From NCBI GenBank assembly GCA_963719165.1, contig CAVRAV010000001.1, positions 1,302,001 through 1,366,000 on the forward strand: a DNA stretch of 64,000 nucleotides. The letters are read 5' to 3'. Under the pieces are notes generated by a model that saw only the letters and a list, made by a program, of their open reading frames with translations, did not search any database and was not told the DNA's origin. Positions 8,435 to 16,588 of the stretch are shown here, one piece after another (position 1 is the first letter of the stretch; each line of letters begins with the position of its first letter). The translations under genes and the position numbers were made by a program. This stretch comes from JAOUEA01 sp963719165 (GTDB lineage Bacteria > Actinomycetota > UBA4738 > HRBIN12).

Positions 8435-9805
8435 ATGCAGGTGCTCGACACGTTCTTGGACGCGATGGGTGATACGCCGCTCGTTCGGCTGCACTCGGTG
8501 TCCCGCGGCGTTCGACCCACGATCCTCGCCAAGCTCGAGATGCTCAATCCCGGCGGTTCCGTGAAGGATCGCATCGGCATCCGCATGATCGAGGCGGCCG
8601 AGCGGGAGGGGCTCCTGAAGCCGGGCGGCACCATCGTGGAGCCGACCTCGGGCAACACGGGCCACGGCCTGGCCATCGCCGCGGCGATCCGCGGCTACAA
8701 GTGCATCTTCGTGATGCCCGACAAGATGAGCCAGGAGAAGATCTCGCTCCTGCGCGCGTACGGCGCCGAGGTCGTGATCGCGCCCACCGCGGTCGCGCCC
8801 GATTCCCCCGAGAGCTACTACCGGGTGGCGGATCGGCTCGCCGCCGAGATCCCGGGGGCGTTCCAGCCCAACCAGTACTTCAATCCCGAGAACCCGCGCA
8901 CGCACTACGACACGACCGGGCCCGAGATCTGGCGCCAAACGGACGGCGGGATCGACGTCTTCGTGGCGGGCGTGGGGACGGGGGGCACGATCAGCGGGGT
9001 CGGTCGCTATCTCAAGGAGCAGGACCCGAGCGTGACGATCGTGGGGGCGGATCCGGAGGGGTCGGTGTACTCCGGCGACACGCCCCGCCCCTACCTCGTC
9101 GAAGGGATCGGCGAGGATTTCTGGCCGGACACCTTCGATCCGAGCGTGGTGGATCGCTACGTCAAGGTGAGCGACCGCGACTCCTTCCTCACGGCCCGCG
9201 CCGTCACGCGTCACGAGGGCATCCTCGTGGGCGGATCGTGCGGGACGGCGGTCTTCGCGGCCCTGCAGGTCGCGCGGGAACTGGACGCGTCGAAGACCGT
9301 GGTGGTCCTCCTGCCCGACACCGGGCGCGGCTACCTGTCCAAGGTCTATTCCGAGTCGTGGATGCTCCAGTACGGGATGCTCGAACGCCGCGAGGCGATC
9401 CGCGTGGACGAGGTGCTCGCGGCCAAGGGCGGGGAGCTGCCCCCGTTGATCACCGTGAGCGCCCGGTCGAAGGTTCGCCAGGCGGTGGACACGCTGCACC
9501 AGCACTCCATCAGCCAGGCGCCGGTCGTGCGAGAGGATTCCGCGGAGGTGGCTCAGTTCGTCGGGTCGATCCGGGACCGGGAGCTGCTCGACCGTGTCTT
9601 CCGCGACCCCGACGCCCTGCAGGCCGACGTCGCGGAAGTCATGGCACCGCCGATGCCGATGGTGGAGTGGGACGAACCGGTAGAGTCGGCGTTCGCCGAG
9701 CTCGAACACGGCCCGGCGGTCCTGGTGGCGAAGGAGGGACAGGTGCTCGGCGTGCTCACCCGCTCCGACCTGCTGGACTTCTTGGCGCATCGACGGGCGC
9801 AGTAG
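8435..9805 (+). CDS. cbs: Cystathionine beta-synthase
   Basis: Condenses serine and homocysteine to cystathionine with PLP, the first step of reverse transsulfuration. In 456 residues it has a fold-type II PLP domain with the Schiff-base K44 in GGSVKDRIG, the PTSGNTG substrate loop, the GTGGT phosphate loop and the actinobacterial-type EGIGEDFWP motif, followed by two C-terminal CBS repeats (about 345-455). These CBS domains may bind adenosyl ligands, but regulation here is not established. GAAGGGGG upstream of the ATG serves as ribosome binding site. First gene of a three-gene operon with a DUF429 gene and a cystathionine gamma-lyase type gene. Confidence 0.95.
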   Translation: MQVLDTFLDAMGDTPLVRLHSVSRGVRPTILAKLEMLNPGGSVKDRIGIRMIEAAEREGLLKPGGTIVEPTSGNTGHGLAIAAAIRGYKCIFVMPDKMSQEKISLLRAYGAEVVIAPTAVAPDSPESYYRVADRLAAEIPGAFQPNQYFNPENPRTHYDTTGPEIWRQTDGGIDVFVAGVGTGGTISGVGRYLKEQDPSVTIVGADPEGSVYSGDTPRPYLVEGIGEDFWPDTFDPSVVDRYVKVSDRDSFLTARAVTRHEGILVGGSCGTAVFAALQVARELDASKTVVVLLPDTGRGYLSKVYSESWMLQYGMLERREAIRVDEVLAAKGGELPPLITVSARSKVRQAVDTLHQHSISQAPVVREDSAEVAQFVGSIRDRELLDRVFRDPDALQADVAEVMAPPMPMVEWDEPVESAFAELEHGPAVLVAKEGQVLGVLTRSDLLDFLAHRRAQ

Positions 9806-9809
9806 CGGC

Positions 9810-10652
9810 GTGCGTTCACTCGGTGTCGACGTCGGGGTCAACAAGGGTCTTGACCTCGTGGTGATGGACGGCCGCCGCGCGCCGGCACGAGTGCTTTCGC
9901 GCGCCGGACTCGAGGACGTGGAGCGCATCATCGATGAGTTCGAGCCCGCCATCGTGGCCGTCGACTCCCCGCCCACGTGGGCGCGGGGCGGGAAGTCCCG
10001 TCATACGGAGAACGAGCTCGCGCGCCTCAACATCCATGCGTTCCGCACGCCCTCGCAGGAGCACGCCGAACACACGCGGTTCGACTGGATGCGCCGCGGC
10101 ATGGAGGTGTTCGCGGTGGCGGAGCGCCTCGGGTATCCCCTGGCCACCGGCAGGCCCTACCGCAACCGTGCGATCGAGGTGTTCCCTCACGCCACCGCAG
10201 CCGTTCTGGCCGGCTGCCTCCCCCCGCGTGGGGAACGCAAACGGCAGTGGCGCGAACGCGTGCTGAGGATGCAGGGCGTGCAGACGCAGGAGCTGACCAC
10301 GATCGATCGACTCGACGCCGCCCTCGCGGCGCTCACGGGGCTCCTCGTCCTCGACGGCCATGAAACGCACCTCGGCGACCCGAGCGAGGGCGTGATCGTG
10401 ATCCCCATCTCGGCGCCGGCCCCCACGTACCGACCCGGAACGTTGACCCGCGACGATCCGGCGCAGCTCTTCGCCTGGTGCGCCTGCGGGGAGCGGGGCT
10501 GCGACCGACAGGTTCCCGCCGGCAGCGAATTCGCACCGGGGCACGACGCGAAGCGCAAGTACCGCCTGTGGCGCCAGGTCCGCGAGGGCGACCTCGCCCG
10601 CGAAGAACTGCTGCGACGCCGTTGGGAGCTGCCGCCGGAGAGCGTCGGATGA
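9810..10652 (+). CDS. DUF429 family protein with C-terminal cysteine motif
   Basis: A 280-residue protein of unknown function. The first about 190 residues look like DUF429, an RNase H-like fold: GVDVG near the start, VAVDSPP, and a conserved RPYRNRAIEVFPHATA stretch. The C-terminal about 70 residues carry a compact CxCGxxxC group (WCACGERGC) followed by a GSEFAPGHDAK stretch, which could bind a metal. The GTG start lies 4 bp after the cbs stop, and its stop overlaps the next gene as ATGA, so it is translated as part of the transsulfuration operon. Its role there is not known. Confidence 0.8.
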   Translation: MRSLGVDVGVNKGLDLVVMDGRRAPARVLSRAGLEDVERIIDEFEPAIVAVDSPPTWARGGKSRHTENELARLNIHAFRTPSQEHAEHTRFDWMRRGMEVFAVAERLGYPLATGRPYRNRAIEVFPHATAAVLAGCLPPRGERKRQWRERVLRMQGVQTQELTTIDRLDAALAALTGLLVLDGHETHLGDPSEGVIVIPISAPAPTYRPGTLTRDDPAQLFAWCACGERGCDRQVPAGSEFAPGHDAKRKYRLWRQVREGDLAREELLRRRWELPPESVG

Positions 10653-11782
10653 CCGAGCGACACCTCGAGACGGAGGCGATCCATGCGGGACAAGACCCCG
10701 AGGCGATCTACGGTGCGGTGAACGTACCGATCTATCAGACCGCGACCTACGCTCAACGGGCCGTCGGTTCGTTCGCTCGCTGGGACTACGGACGCGGCGG
10801 CAATCCGACGCGCGAGGCCTTGGAGGTCGCGCTGGCGGCTCTGGAGAGCGCCGAGCGCGCATTCTGCTTCGGCAGCGGGCTGGCCGCGGAGACGACCCTT
10901 CTGCTGACCCTGCGCCCGGGAGATCACGTCGTGCTGGCCGACGACGTGTACGGCGGGACGTACCGGCTGCTCACGCAGGTGCTCGATCCGTGGGGCCTCG
11001 CCTGCACCACGGTGGACCTGAGCGATCTCGACGCCCTCGCCGAGGCGATCGGCCCACGAACGCGCTTCGTGTGGGTGGAGACCCCGTCCAACCCCCTGCT
11101 GAAGATCGTCGACATCCAAGCGGTGGCCGGCGTGGCGCACGCCGCGGGAGCACAGGTCGTCGTGGACAACACGTTCGCGACCCCGGCGCTGCAGCGGCCC
11201 CTGCTGCTCGGTGCCGACGTGGTGGTGCACAGCGTCACGAAGTACCTCGGCGGCCACTCCGACCTGATCGGAGGGGCGCTCGCAACGAACGACACGACCC
11301 TCATGGAGCGGCTCGGCTTCCTCGTCAACGCGGTCGGGGCGGTGCCGGGGCCGATGGACTGCTACCTCGCCCTCCGGGGGCTGAAGACGCTCGCGATCCG
11401 GATGCGCGCCCACGGCGAGGGCGCGGCCGCCGTGGTTGCGTTCCTCGTCCGGCATCCGCGCGTCACGCGCGTGCACTACCCCGGCCTGCCCTCCCATGCG
11501 GGGCACGCGGTGGCCGCGCGCCAGATGCGCGGGTTCGGCGGGATGGTCTCCTTCGAGCTGGCGACGCCCGAGGAGGCCCTCGCCGTGGCGGCGCGCACCG
11601 AGTTGTTCTTCCTCGCCGAGTCGTTGGGAGGCGTGGAGTCGCTGATCGAGGTTCCGGGGCCTATGACCCACGCGAGCGTCGCGGGCTCGCCCCTGGAGGT
11701 TCCGGCGACGCTCATCCGTTTGTCCGTCGGCATCGAGCATCCGGACGATCTCGTGGCCGATCTCGATCGCGCGCTCGGCTGA
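10649..11782 (+). CDS. Cystathionine gamma-lyase/synthase family PLP enzyme
   Basis: A 377-residue fold-type I PLP enzyme of the Cys/Met metabolism family. The internal aldimine lysine is K198 in HSVTKYLGGHSD, with the PLP-phosphate-binding YGRGGNPT motif, the cofactor-stacking tyrosine in YGGTYRL and the ETPSNPL and DNTFATP signatures. Next to cbs it most likely splits cystathionine to cysteine, 2-oxobutyrate and ammonia, but cystathionine gamma-synthase cannot be excluded from sequence alone. The ATG at 10649 overlaps the DUF429 stop (ATGA); the open frame upstream of it is an overlap artefact. Confidence 0.92.
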   Translation: MTERHLETEAIHAGQDPEAIYGAVNVPIYQTATYAQRAVGSFARWDYGRGGNPTREALEVALAALESAERAFCFGSGLAAETTLLLTLRPGDHVVLADDVYGGTYRLLTQVLDPWGLACTTVDLSDLDALAEAIGPRTRFVWVETPSNPLLKIVDIQAVAGVAHAAGAQVVVDNTFATPALQRPLLLGADVVVHSVTKYLGGHSDLIGGALATNDTTLMERLGFLVNAVGAVPGPMDCYLALRGLKTLAIRMRAHGEGAAAVVAFLVRHPRVTRVHYPGLPSHAGHAVAARQMRGFGGMVSFELATPEEALAVAARTELFFLAESLGGVESLIEVPGPMTHASVAGSPLEVPATLIRLSVGIEHPDDLVADLDRALG

Positions 11783-11824
11783 GCCGAGCCCGCCCCGCCG
11801 GTTCCTCGCCCGCCGCCAAGGGAC

Positions 11825-11830
11825 TAGGCT
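11825..11830 (+). promoter_or_regulatory. Putative -10 element, PAS gene
   Basis: TAGGCT ends 6 nt before the GTG at 11837, the same hexamer and spacing as upstream of hutI. It fits a leaderless transcript for the PAS/MBL pair. Confidence 0.5.
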
Positions 11831-11836
11831 CACGCC

Positions 11837-12238
11837 GTGGCCGACATCGCCCAGCGCAACCTCGTCTTGATCCTCGCGCGGGACTTCGCGTCGCGCCTGG
11901 CCTCGGCCGTGTTCCTCGTGGATCCCGACGACAACCTGATCTACTACAACGAATCCGCCGAGCGGATGCTCGGGATCCCCTTCGTGGAGGGACGCGTCGT
12001 GGAGGCGGCCCGCTGGTCCCAACAGGTCGTACCAGCCGATGAGGACGAGCGGCCGTTGCCCCCCGACGAACGGCCCCTGCGCATCGCGCTCGAGCGGCGG
12101 ACCCCGAGCCACCGGTCGCTGAAGATCCGAACGGCCGGCGGAACCTACCGGCGCATCGAGGTCACGGCGTTTCCGCTGTTCGCGCACGCCGAGGAATGCG
12201 TCGGGGCGATGTCGATCTTCTGGGAACCCTCGGAGTAG
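11837..12238 (+). CDS. Stand-alone PAS domain protein
   Basis: A 133-residue protein that is essentially one PAS domain: DFASRLASAVFLVDPDDNLI opens the fold, followed by YYNESAERMLG and a strand-rich C-terminal half. It has no kinase, GGDEF or DNA-binding domain, so it probably acts as a small sensor or adaptor through protein contact. The GTG start follows a leaderless-type promoter. It sits 5 bp upstream of the metallo-hydrolase gene and is probably co-transcribed with it. Confidence 0.8.
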   Translation: MADIAQRNLVLILARDFASRLASAVFLVDPDDNLIYYNESAERMLGIPFVEGRVVEAARWSQQVVPADEDERPLPPDERPLRIALERRTPSHRSLKIRTAGGTYRRIEVTAFPLFAHAEECVGAMSIFWEPSE

Positions 12239-12243
12239 GCCGG

Positions 12244-13086
12244 GTGCGCATCCGCGTATGGGGGAGCCGAGGCTCCATCGCGTCTCCGGGACCGGACACG
12301 GTGCGGCATGGCGGCAACACCTCGTGCGTGGAGGTGCGCTGGGACGAGGGTCACGTGCTGATCCTGGACGCCGGGACGGGAGCGCGGCCCCTCGGGGTCC
12401 ACCTGATGCAGGAGCCGCCTGCCCGGATCGACCTTCTGCTCACCCACCTCCACGTCGACCACGTCGAGGGGCTGGGGGCGTTCGCTCCGATCTGGTCGGC
12501 GGATACGGAGCTGCACATCTGGGGGCCGTCGTCGCCGATGGCGTCCTTAGACGAGCGGATCGCCACGTATTTCTCGCCTCCGCTGTTCCCCGTGCATCTG
12601 TCCCAGGTCCCCGCGCACGTCGTGTTCCACGACGCGCCGACCGAACCGTGGAGCCTCGGGAGCGCGCGGATCGCATCCAACCCGATCCTGCATCCGGGTC
12701 CCACCGTCGGCTACCGGGTCGAGGCCGAAGGGCGCTCCCTCGCCTACCTCACCGACCACGAACCCGGGCTCGGCATGGACCTGGAGCAGGTCGGTCCCGA
12801 GTGGATCTCCGGTCGCGGCCTCGCCGCCGGCGCGGATCTGTTGATCCACGACTGCCAGTACGACGAGGACGAGTATCCGCGGCGCGTGGGGTGGGGGCAC
12901 ACCAGCACGGCCCAGCTCGCGGTGTTCGCCCGCAGGGCCGCCGCCGAGCGCCTGTTGCTCTTCCACCACGATCCGATGCACGGCGACGATCAGATCGACG
13001 TGATGACCGAGCGCGTCCGCGACCTATGGGGCGTGGACGAGACGCGCTGCGAGGCGGCCGCAGAAGGGATGCAGTTGGAGGTCTAG
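12244..13086 (+). CDS. MBL-fold metallo-hydrolase
   Basis: A 280-residue metallo-beta-lactamase-fold protein. The metal site is visible as THLHVDH (H68, H70, D72, H73), preceded by LDAGTG, with further ligands expected in TDHEPG, the HDCQYDEDEY region and the late FHHDPMH segment. The opening RVWGSRGSIASPG with GGNTSCVEV is typical of a subfamily annotated as cyclic-nucleotide phosphodiesterase-like or RNase Z-like; the substrate is not predictable. The GTG at 12244 has GGAG 8 nt upstream, inside the end of the PAS gene. It shares CTAG stop bases with the convergent VOC gene. Confidence 0.88.
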   Translation: MRIRVWGSRGSIASPGPDTVRHGGNTSCVEVRWDEGHVLILDAGTGARPLGVHLMQEPPARIDLLLTHLHVDHVEGLGAFAPIWSADTELHIWGPSSPMASLDERIATYFSPPLFPVHLSQVPAHVVFHDAPTEPWSLGSARIASNPILHPGPTVGYRVEAEGRSLAYLTDHEPGLGMDLEQVGPEWISGRGLAAGADLLIHDCQYDEDEYPRRVGWGHTSTAQLAVFARRAAAERLLLFHHDPMHGDDQIDVMTERVRDLWGVDETRCEAAAEGMQLEV

Positions 13087-13739
13087 CTGGATGCCGGAGG
13101 GGGGGCGCCCTCGATCACGATGACGTCCCCGCCCCCCGTCGCGACCCTCACGGAGTGGACCCGGTGGGGCTCGCCTTCATCCGTGATCTCGATGGGCACC
13201 CGCGCCCCGTCGAGCCACTCCTTCAGGACGGCGGGCCCGCCCGAGACCGTCACGCCGGCGATGCCGGTCGGGCGCACAGCATGGTCCGCGTGCGAACGGC
13301 CGGGGTGGAGGTCGCCCGGCAACTCCCATTCGATGAAGAACGGGAGCCAGTCGGGGCGCGAAGGATCCTCGATGCCGGCGCTGCGCCAGCGCACCTCGAC
13401 CCCGTCCGGCCGGGTGCGCGCGCCCGTTTCCACATCGAGTCCGAGCCGGGCCGCCGTGCGGTCGATGTCGGGATCGGCGAGGCAGACGGAGAACCAGCGG
13501 TCGCGGCCATCCCGCGAGAGCGCCGTCAGCCGGCGCCCGAGCGACGTTCCGGCGCCCAGGTCCGGATCCACGACCGCGAGGAGCTCGAGGTAATCCGCCC
13601 CCAGGGGCACGATGCGATTGGCCGTCCCCCACCGCGGATGCCGGCCGCCGGCGATCGTCGCGAGCCCCGTGCCCGCGGTGAACCGGGCGGCGGCCTCGTC
13701 CAGGTTTGCGACCGCGAGCACAGCGTGGTCGATGCGCAC
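13083..13739 (-). CDS. VOC/glyoxalase-like family protein
   Basis: A 218-residue protein beginning RIDHAVLAVANLDEAAARF, the classic first strand-helix of the vicinal-oxygen-chelate fold, and resembling the glyoxalase-like Pfam group that covers one long module. The substrate is unknown. It starts with GTG 7 bp after the small DUF4177-like gene and is the last gene of the Nudix/CoA-binding operon. No good ribosome binding site is seen, so it may depend on coupling to the upstream gene. Confidence 0.8.
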   Translation of the reverse strand: MRIDHAVLAVANLDEAAARFTAGTGLATIAGGRHPRWGTANRIVPLGADYLELLAVVDPDLGAGTSLGRRLTALSRDGRDRWFSVCLADPDIDRTAARLGLDVETGARTRPDGVEVRWRSAGIEDPSRPDWLPFFIEWELPGDLHPGRSHADHAVRPTGIAGVTVSGGPAVLKEWLDGARVPIEITDEGEPHRVHSVRVATGGGDVIVIEGAPPPASS

Positions 13740-13746
13740 CGCCGCG

Positions 13747-13911
13747 TCAGGCCTTCGGTCGTTTCAGATAGGCGACGGTCGACACACCGCCCATCGGGTT
13801 CTGGATCTGTGTCACTCCCACGAGCTCCCAGCCGTCCTCCCCGAACGTGTCGAGGATCTCTCCCGGGTTGTGCTCGAGCAGCGGCGCCACGAAGTACTCC
13901 CACTTGGTCAT
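13747..13911 (-). CDS. Small DUF4177-like protein (54 aa)
   Basis: A 54-residue protein that starts MTKWEYFVAPLL and contains DTFGEDGWELVGV, the hallmark pattern of the small DUF4177-type fold (WEY at the start, GWELV in the middle). Its function is unknown. The ATG overlaps the stop of the CoA-binding gene as ATGA, so it should be translationally coupled. The open frame extends upstream through two other genes, but only this short part has family character. Confidence 0.8.
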   Translation of the reverse strand: MTKWEYFVAPLLEHNPGEILDTFGEDGWELVGVTQIQNPMGGVSTVAYLKRPKA

Positions 13912-14333
13912 GCTGATGCCTCCCGGTCCAGTCGTTCCTTCACGCGCTTGATACAGATCCCCATGATGACGTCCAACCCGGCGTGCGACGCGATCCGGTA
14001 GGCCTCGTCGCTCACGATCCCCTCCTGCAGCCACAGGACCTTGGCGCCGATCGCCGCGGCGTCGCGAGCGACGGAGGGGGTTTCCTCCGCTCGGCGGAAG
14101 ACGTCGACGACGTCGATGGGCAACGACACAGGGATCTGGAGCAAGGACGGGAAGGAGGGCTCTGCCAGGACCTCGGTCTCGTGCGGGTTCACGGGGACGA
14201 TCCGATATCCGTGCTCCTGCAGGTAGGCGGCCACCCCGAACGACGGTCGGTAGGGCTTCGAGGAAAGTCCCACGACCGCGATGGTGCGCGCGCTGCCCAA
14301 GAGGGTCCGGAGCTCGCGATCCTCCGGGTTCAC
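13908..14333 (-). CDS. CoA-binding (YccU-like) domain protein
   Basis: A 141-residue single-domain protein of the CoA-binding Rossmann family: IAVVGLSSKPYRPSFGVA forms the nucleotide loop, followed by VPVNP, a central DVVDVFR and the LWLQEGI motif. YccU-type proteins bind CoA-like ligands but their role is unsettled. The GTG at 14333 is preferred because GGAGG lies 7 nt upstream, it forms a GTGA overlap with the Nudix stop, and the length then matches the family; ATG 14351 is an alternative. It lies between a CoA-pyrophosphatase-type Nudix gene and a DUF4177-like gene. Confidence 0.88.
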   Translation of the reverse strand: MNPEDRELRTLLGSARTIAVVGLSSKPYRPSFGVAAYLQEHGYRIVPVNPHETEVLAEPSFPSLLQIPVSLPIDVVDVFRRAEETPSVARDAAAIGAKVLWLQEGIVSDEAYRIASHAGLDVIMGICIKRVKERLDREASA

Positions 14334-14920
14334 GACCCCTCCTCCGTCCATGACGTCTCCCTCCGCACCAGCTCCAGCAGGGCATGCAGCATCCAGCCAG
14401 TGGCACCCCAGATCGTGTGGCCATCCAGGTGATACGCCCAACCGTGCCACGGGCTGCCGTCTTCCCGAGGCAGCTCAATCGGGGCCTCAACGCTCGCGAG
14501 ATCCGCGAGGCCGAAGGTGAGCACCTCGGCGATCTCTCCCGGGTTCAGCGTGAGCGTCGGTCGATCGGGCACGATGCCGACGAACGGGACCACGAGGATC
14601 CCGCTCACGTAGGTATGGACCGGCCCCAGCGCGCCCAAGATCTCGGGAAGCTCGGGATCCACACCGATCTCCTCGTGGGTCTCGCGCAGCGCCGCATCCA
14701 TGGGCCGCTCGCCGGGATCGAGCAATCCGCCGGGAAAGGAGATCTCACCGGGGTGGCGCGAGAGCGTGGGTGCCCGCTCCGTGAACAGGAGCGAGGGCGT
14801 CGGCGCTTCCACGAGGAGGGCCAGGACGGCCGCCAGCCGGTCGCCCGGCGGTGGATCGGGGGCCGGATCTTGGACCAGCCCCCGGCGCAGGCGGGCGCGC
14901 GCGACCGAGGCGTGTAGCAT
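14330..14920 (-). CDS. Nudix hydrolase, CoA pyrophosphatase type
   Basis: A 196-residue Nudix protein. The Nudix box GX5EX7REUXEEXGU is complete (GLLDPGE, then seven residues, then RETHEEIGV). Just before it, LLFTERAPTLSRHPGEISF matches the extra signature of the CoA diphosphatase (NudL/YeaB, UPF0035) group, so the likely reaction is hydrolysis of CoA to phosphopantetheine and 3',5'-ADP. The ATG at 14920 has no Shine-Dalgarno sequence but has TACCAT 8 nt upstream. It is first in an operon with the CoA-binding, DUF4177-like and VOC genes. Confidence 0.9.
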   Translation of the reverse strand: MLHASVARARLRRGLVQDPAPDPPPGDRLAAVLALLVEAPTPSLLFTERAPTLSRHPGEISFPGGLLDPGERPMDAALRETHEEIGVDPELPEILGALGPVHTYVSGILVVPFVGIVPDRPTLTLNPGEIAEVLTFGLADLASVEAPIELPREDGSPWHGWAYHLDGHTIWGATGWMLHALLELVRRETSWTEEGS

Positions 14921-14934
14921 CGCGCGCCATGGTA
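14915..14934. promoter_or_regulatory. Interlocked divergent leaderless promoters (Nudix / M20)
   Basis: Within 20 bp, TAGCAT (14915-14920) lies 8 nt before the M20 ATG, and on the minus strand TACCAT (14934-14929) lies 8 nt before the Nudix ATG. Each -10 hexamer contains the other gene's start codon. The element is a near-perfect palindrome around a CG-rich core. Confidence 0.55.
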
Positions 14935-16137
14935 GAGGAGGCGGCCGCTCGGGCGGCGGCCGACGCCGTGGATCCGGACGAGGTCCTCGCATACGCGCGC
15001 GCGCTCATCGCCGCCCCGAGCGAGAACCCGGGGGGGACGGAAGAAGCAGCGGCCACGGTCGCCACCGAGATCCTCGAGGAGCTCGGCGCGGCGCCGCAGA
15101 CGATCCGCTCGGCGACCGGGCGACCGAGCGTGCTGGGCGCGCTCGGTTCCGGGCGGCGACCCAGGCTCGCTTGGAACGGTCACCTGGACGTGGTCCCGGC
15201 GGGCGCACGGGACACGTGGAGCCACGGACCTTGGGAAGGCTTGGTGCGCGACGGACGCCTGATCGGCCGCGGCTCCGCCGACATGAAGGGACCGATCGCG
15301 GCGGCACTCGCGGCGGGCGCCGCCATCCGCCGAGCGGGGGTGGTGCTCGCGGGAACCCTCGAGTATCACCTGGTCGCCGACGAGGAACTCGCCGGCGTCC
15401 ACGGAACGAAGATCCTGTGGGAACGAGGGCTCCTGAACCAGGACGCCGCCGTCGTGGGTGAGCCGAGTGAGTTGGAGATCGGGCTCGCCGAGCGCGGAGG
15501 CGCCTGGGTGAGCTTGACGGCGTTCGGAAGGGCGGCGCACGGGTCGCAGCCGGACCGAGGAGTGAACGCCATCATCTCGATGTCCCGGTACCTGCTTCGG
15601 CTCGGCGAGGTCTTGCCTGACATCGAGCATCCCCTCACGGGGCGCCCGAGTGTGAACGCAGCGCTCATCACCGGCGGGAGCGCGCCCAACGTTGTGCCCG
15701 ACCGGTGTGAGGTCGACGTCGACCGCCGCTTGATCCCCGGAGAGCGCGACCCCGAACGCGTCCTGGCCCCGTTCCGTGCCTTGGCCGAGGATCTGCGCCG
15801 CGAGCACCCCGAGGTCCGTGTGGACGCCGCGCTGAGGGAGTGGACGGATCCGGCGGAGGCGTCTGCGGACACCTCCCTGGTTCGCATCGCGCGCAAGGCG
15901 GTCGAGGCTGCGACGGGCCGCGAACCCGAGCTCGTCGGGTTCACCGGCATCACCGACGCTCGGTTCTACATCAACGAGGCCCACATCCCGACGATCATCC
16001 TCGGCCCGGGATCCCTCGGCGTGGCGCACACAGCGAACGAGTCCGTGGCGGTGGAAGATCTCGTGGCCGGCGCCCGCGCTTACGCGCGCTCGTTCGTTGC
16101 CTTCCTGAGCGCGCCGAGCGGCGCGCCGGGGCGTTGA
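14929..16137 (+). CDS. M20 family metallopeptidase / amidohydrolase
   Basis: A 402-residue ArgE/DapE/ACY1-type zinc enzyme. Metal ligands and catalytic residues are recognisable: H85 and catalytic D87 in NGHLDVVP, D118 in GRGSADMKGP, the DEE pair at 151-153, E178 in GEPS and a C-terminal PGSLGVAHTANE histidine; the dimerisation lid lies at about 190-300. The family includes deacylases and dipeptidases, and the sequence does not fix the substrate. The ATG at 14929 is supported only by a leaderless-type -10 element shared with the divergent Nudix gene. Confidence 0.9.
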   Translation: MVEEAAARAAADAVDPDEVLAYARALIAAPSENPGGTEEAAATVATEILEELGAAPQTIRSATGRPSVLGALGSGRRPRLAWNGHLDVVPAGARDTWSHGPWEGLVRDGRLIGRGSADMKGPIAAALAAGAAIRRAGVVLAGTLEYHLVADEELAGVHGTKILWERGLLNQDAAVVGEPSELEIGLAERGGAWVSLTAFGRAAHGSQPDRGVNAIISMSRYLLRLGEVLPDIEHPLTGRPSVNAALITGGSAPNVVPDRCEVDVDRRLIPGERDPERVLAPFRALAEDLRREHPEVRVDAALREWTDPAEASADTSLVRIARKAVEAATGREPELVGFTGITDARFYINEAHIPTIILGPGSLGVAHTANESVAVEDLVAGARAYARSFVAFLSAPSGAPGR

Positions 16138-16153
16138 GAAGCCCCGCGAGGGG

Positions 16154-16159
16154 TATCCT
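16154..16159 (+). promoter_or_regulatory. Putative -10 element, IscA-type gene
   Basis: TATCCT ends 6 nt before the ATG at 16166 with no Shine-Dalgarno sequence, consistent with a leaderless start. Confidence 0.5.
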
Positions 16160-16165
16160 GGCTCC

Positions 16166-16519
16166 ATGGACACTGCCACCACGCAGGGGGATGCGCTCGC
16201 GGTGAGCGTCGCCGCGGCGCGCAAGATCCGCGCGCTCGCCACGAACGAGGGTCGCGCCGAGGCCATCCTGCGCGTCCGCGTGACGGCGGGCGGCTGCTCG
16301 GGGTTCAGCTACGAGCTCTCGTTCCAAGAGGCCGAGGCGCCGGACGATCTGGTGGTCGAGGCCGCCGAGAGCGTCCGCGTGGTCGTCGATCCGCGGAGCG
16401 TCCCGATCGTCCGCGGGTCGACGCTGGATTTCGACGATGCGCTGCTGGGCGGCGGCCTGAAGATGCGCAACCCCCAGGCCGTCCACGAGTGCGCCTGCGG
16501 CGAGTCCTTCAGCATCTGA
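16166..16519 (+). CDS. HesB/IscA-type iron-sulfur carrier
   Basis: A 117-residue A-type Fe-S carrier. The three conserved cysteines are C44 in GGCSGFSYEL and C109/C111 in the C-terminal ECACGESF motif, exactly the IscA/ErpA pattern. It probably delivers Fe-S clusters to apo-proteins. Its neighbours downstream are Fe-S proteins (the FrhB-type gene and ferredoxin), which fits the role. Start supported by a TATCCT element 6 nt upstream. Confidence 0.93.
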   Translation: MDTATTQGDALAVSVAAARKIRALATNEGRAEAILRVRVTAGGCSGFSYELSFQEAEAPDDLVVEAAESVRVVVDPRSVPIVRGSTLDFDDALLGGGLKMRNPQAVHECACGESFSI

Positions 16520-16575
16520 GCGCGCCGGACATGCGTTTCGAACGGCGCTGATCGCCCGGCGTGGATCCCCCGATA

Positions 16576-16581
16576 TATGCT
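16576..16581 (+). promoter_or_regulatory. Putative -10 element, FrhB-type gene
   Basis: TATGCT ends 7 nt before the ATG at 16589. It overlaps the alternative upstream ATG at 16577, which argues that 16589 is the real start. Confidence 0.55.
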
Positions 16582-16588
16582 GCGCGCG

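Noticed and set aside
8351..9976. 541-codon minus-strand open frame opposite cbs
   Set aside because: Antisense of cbs with no recognisable motif.
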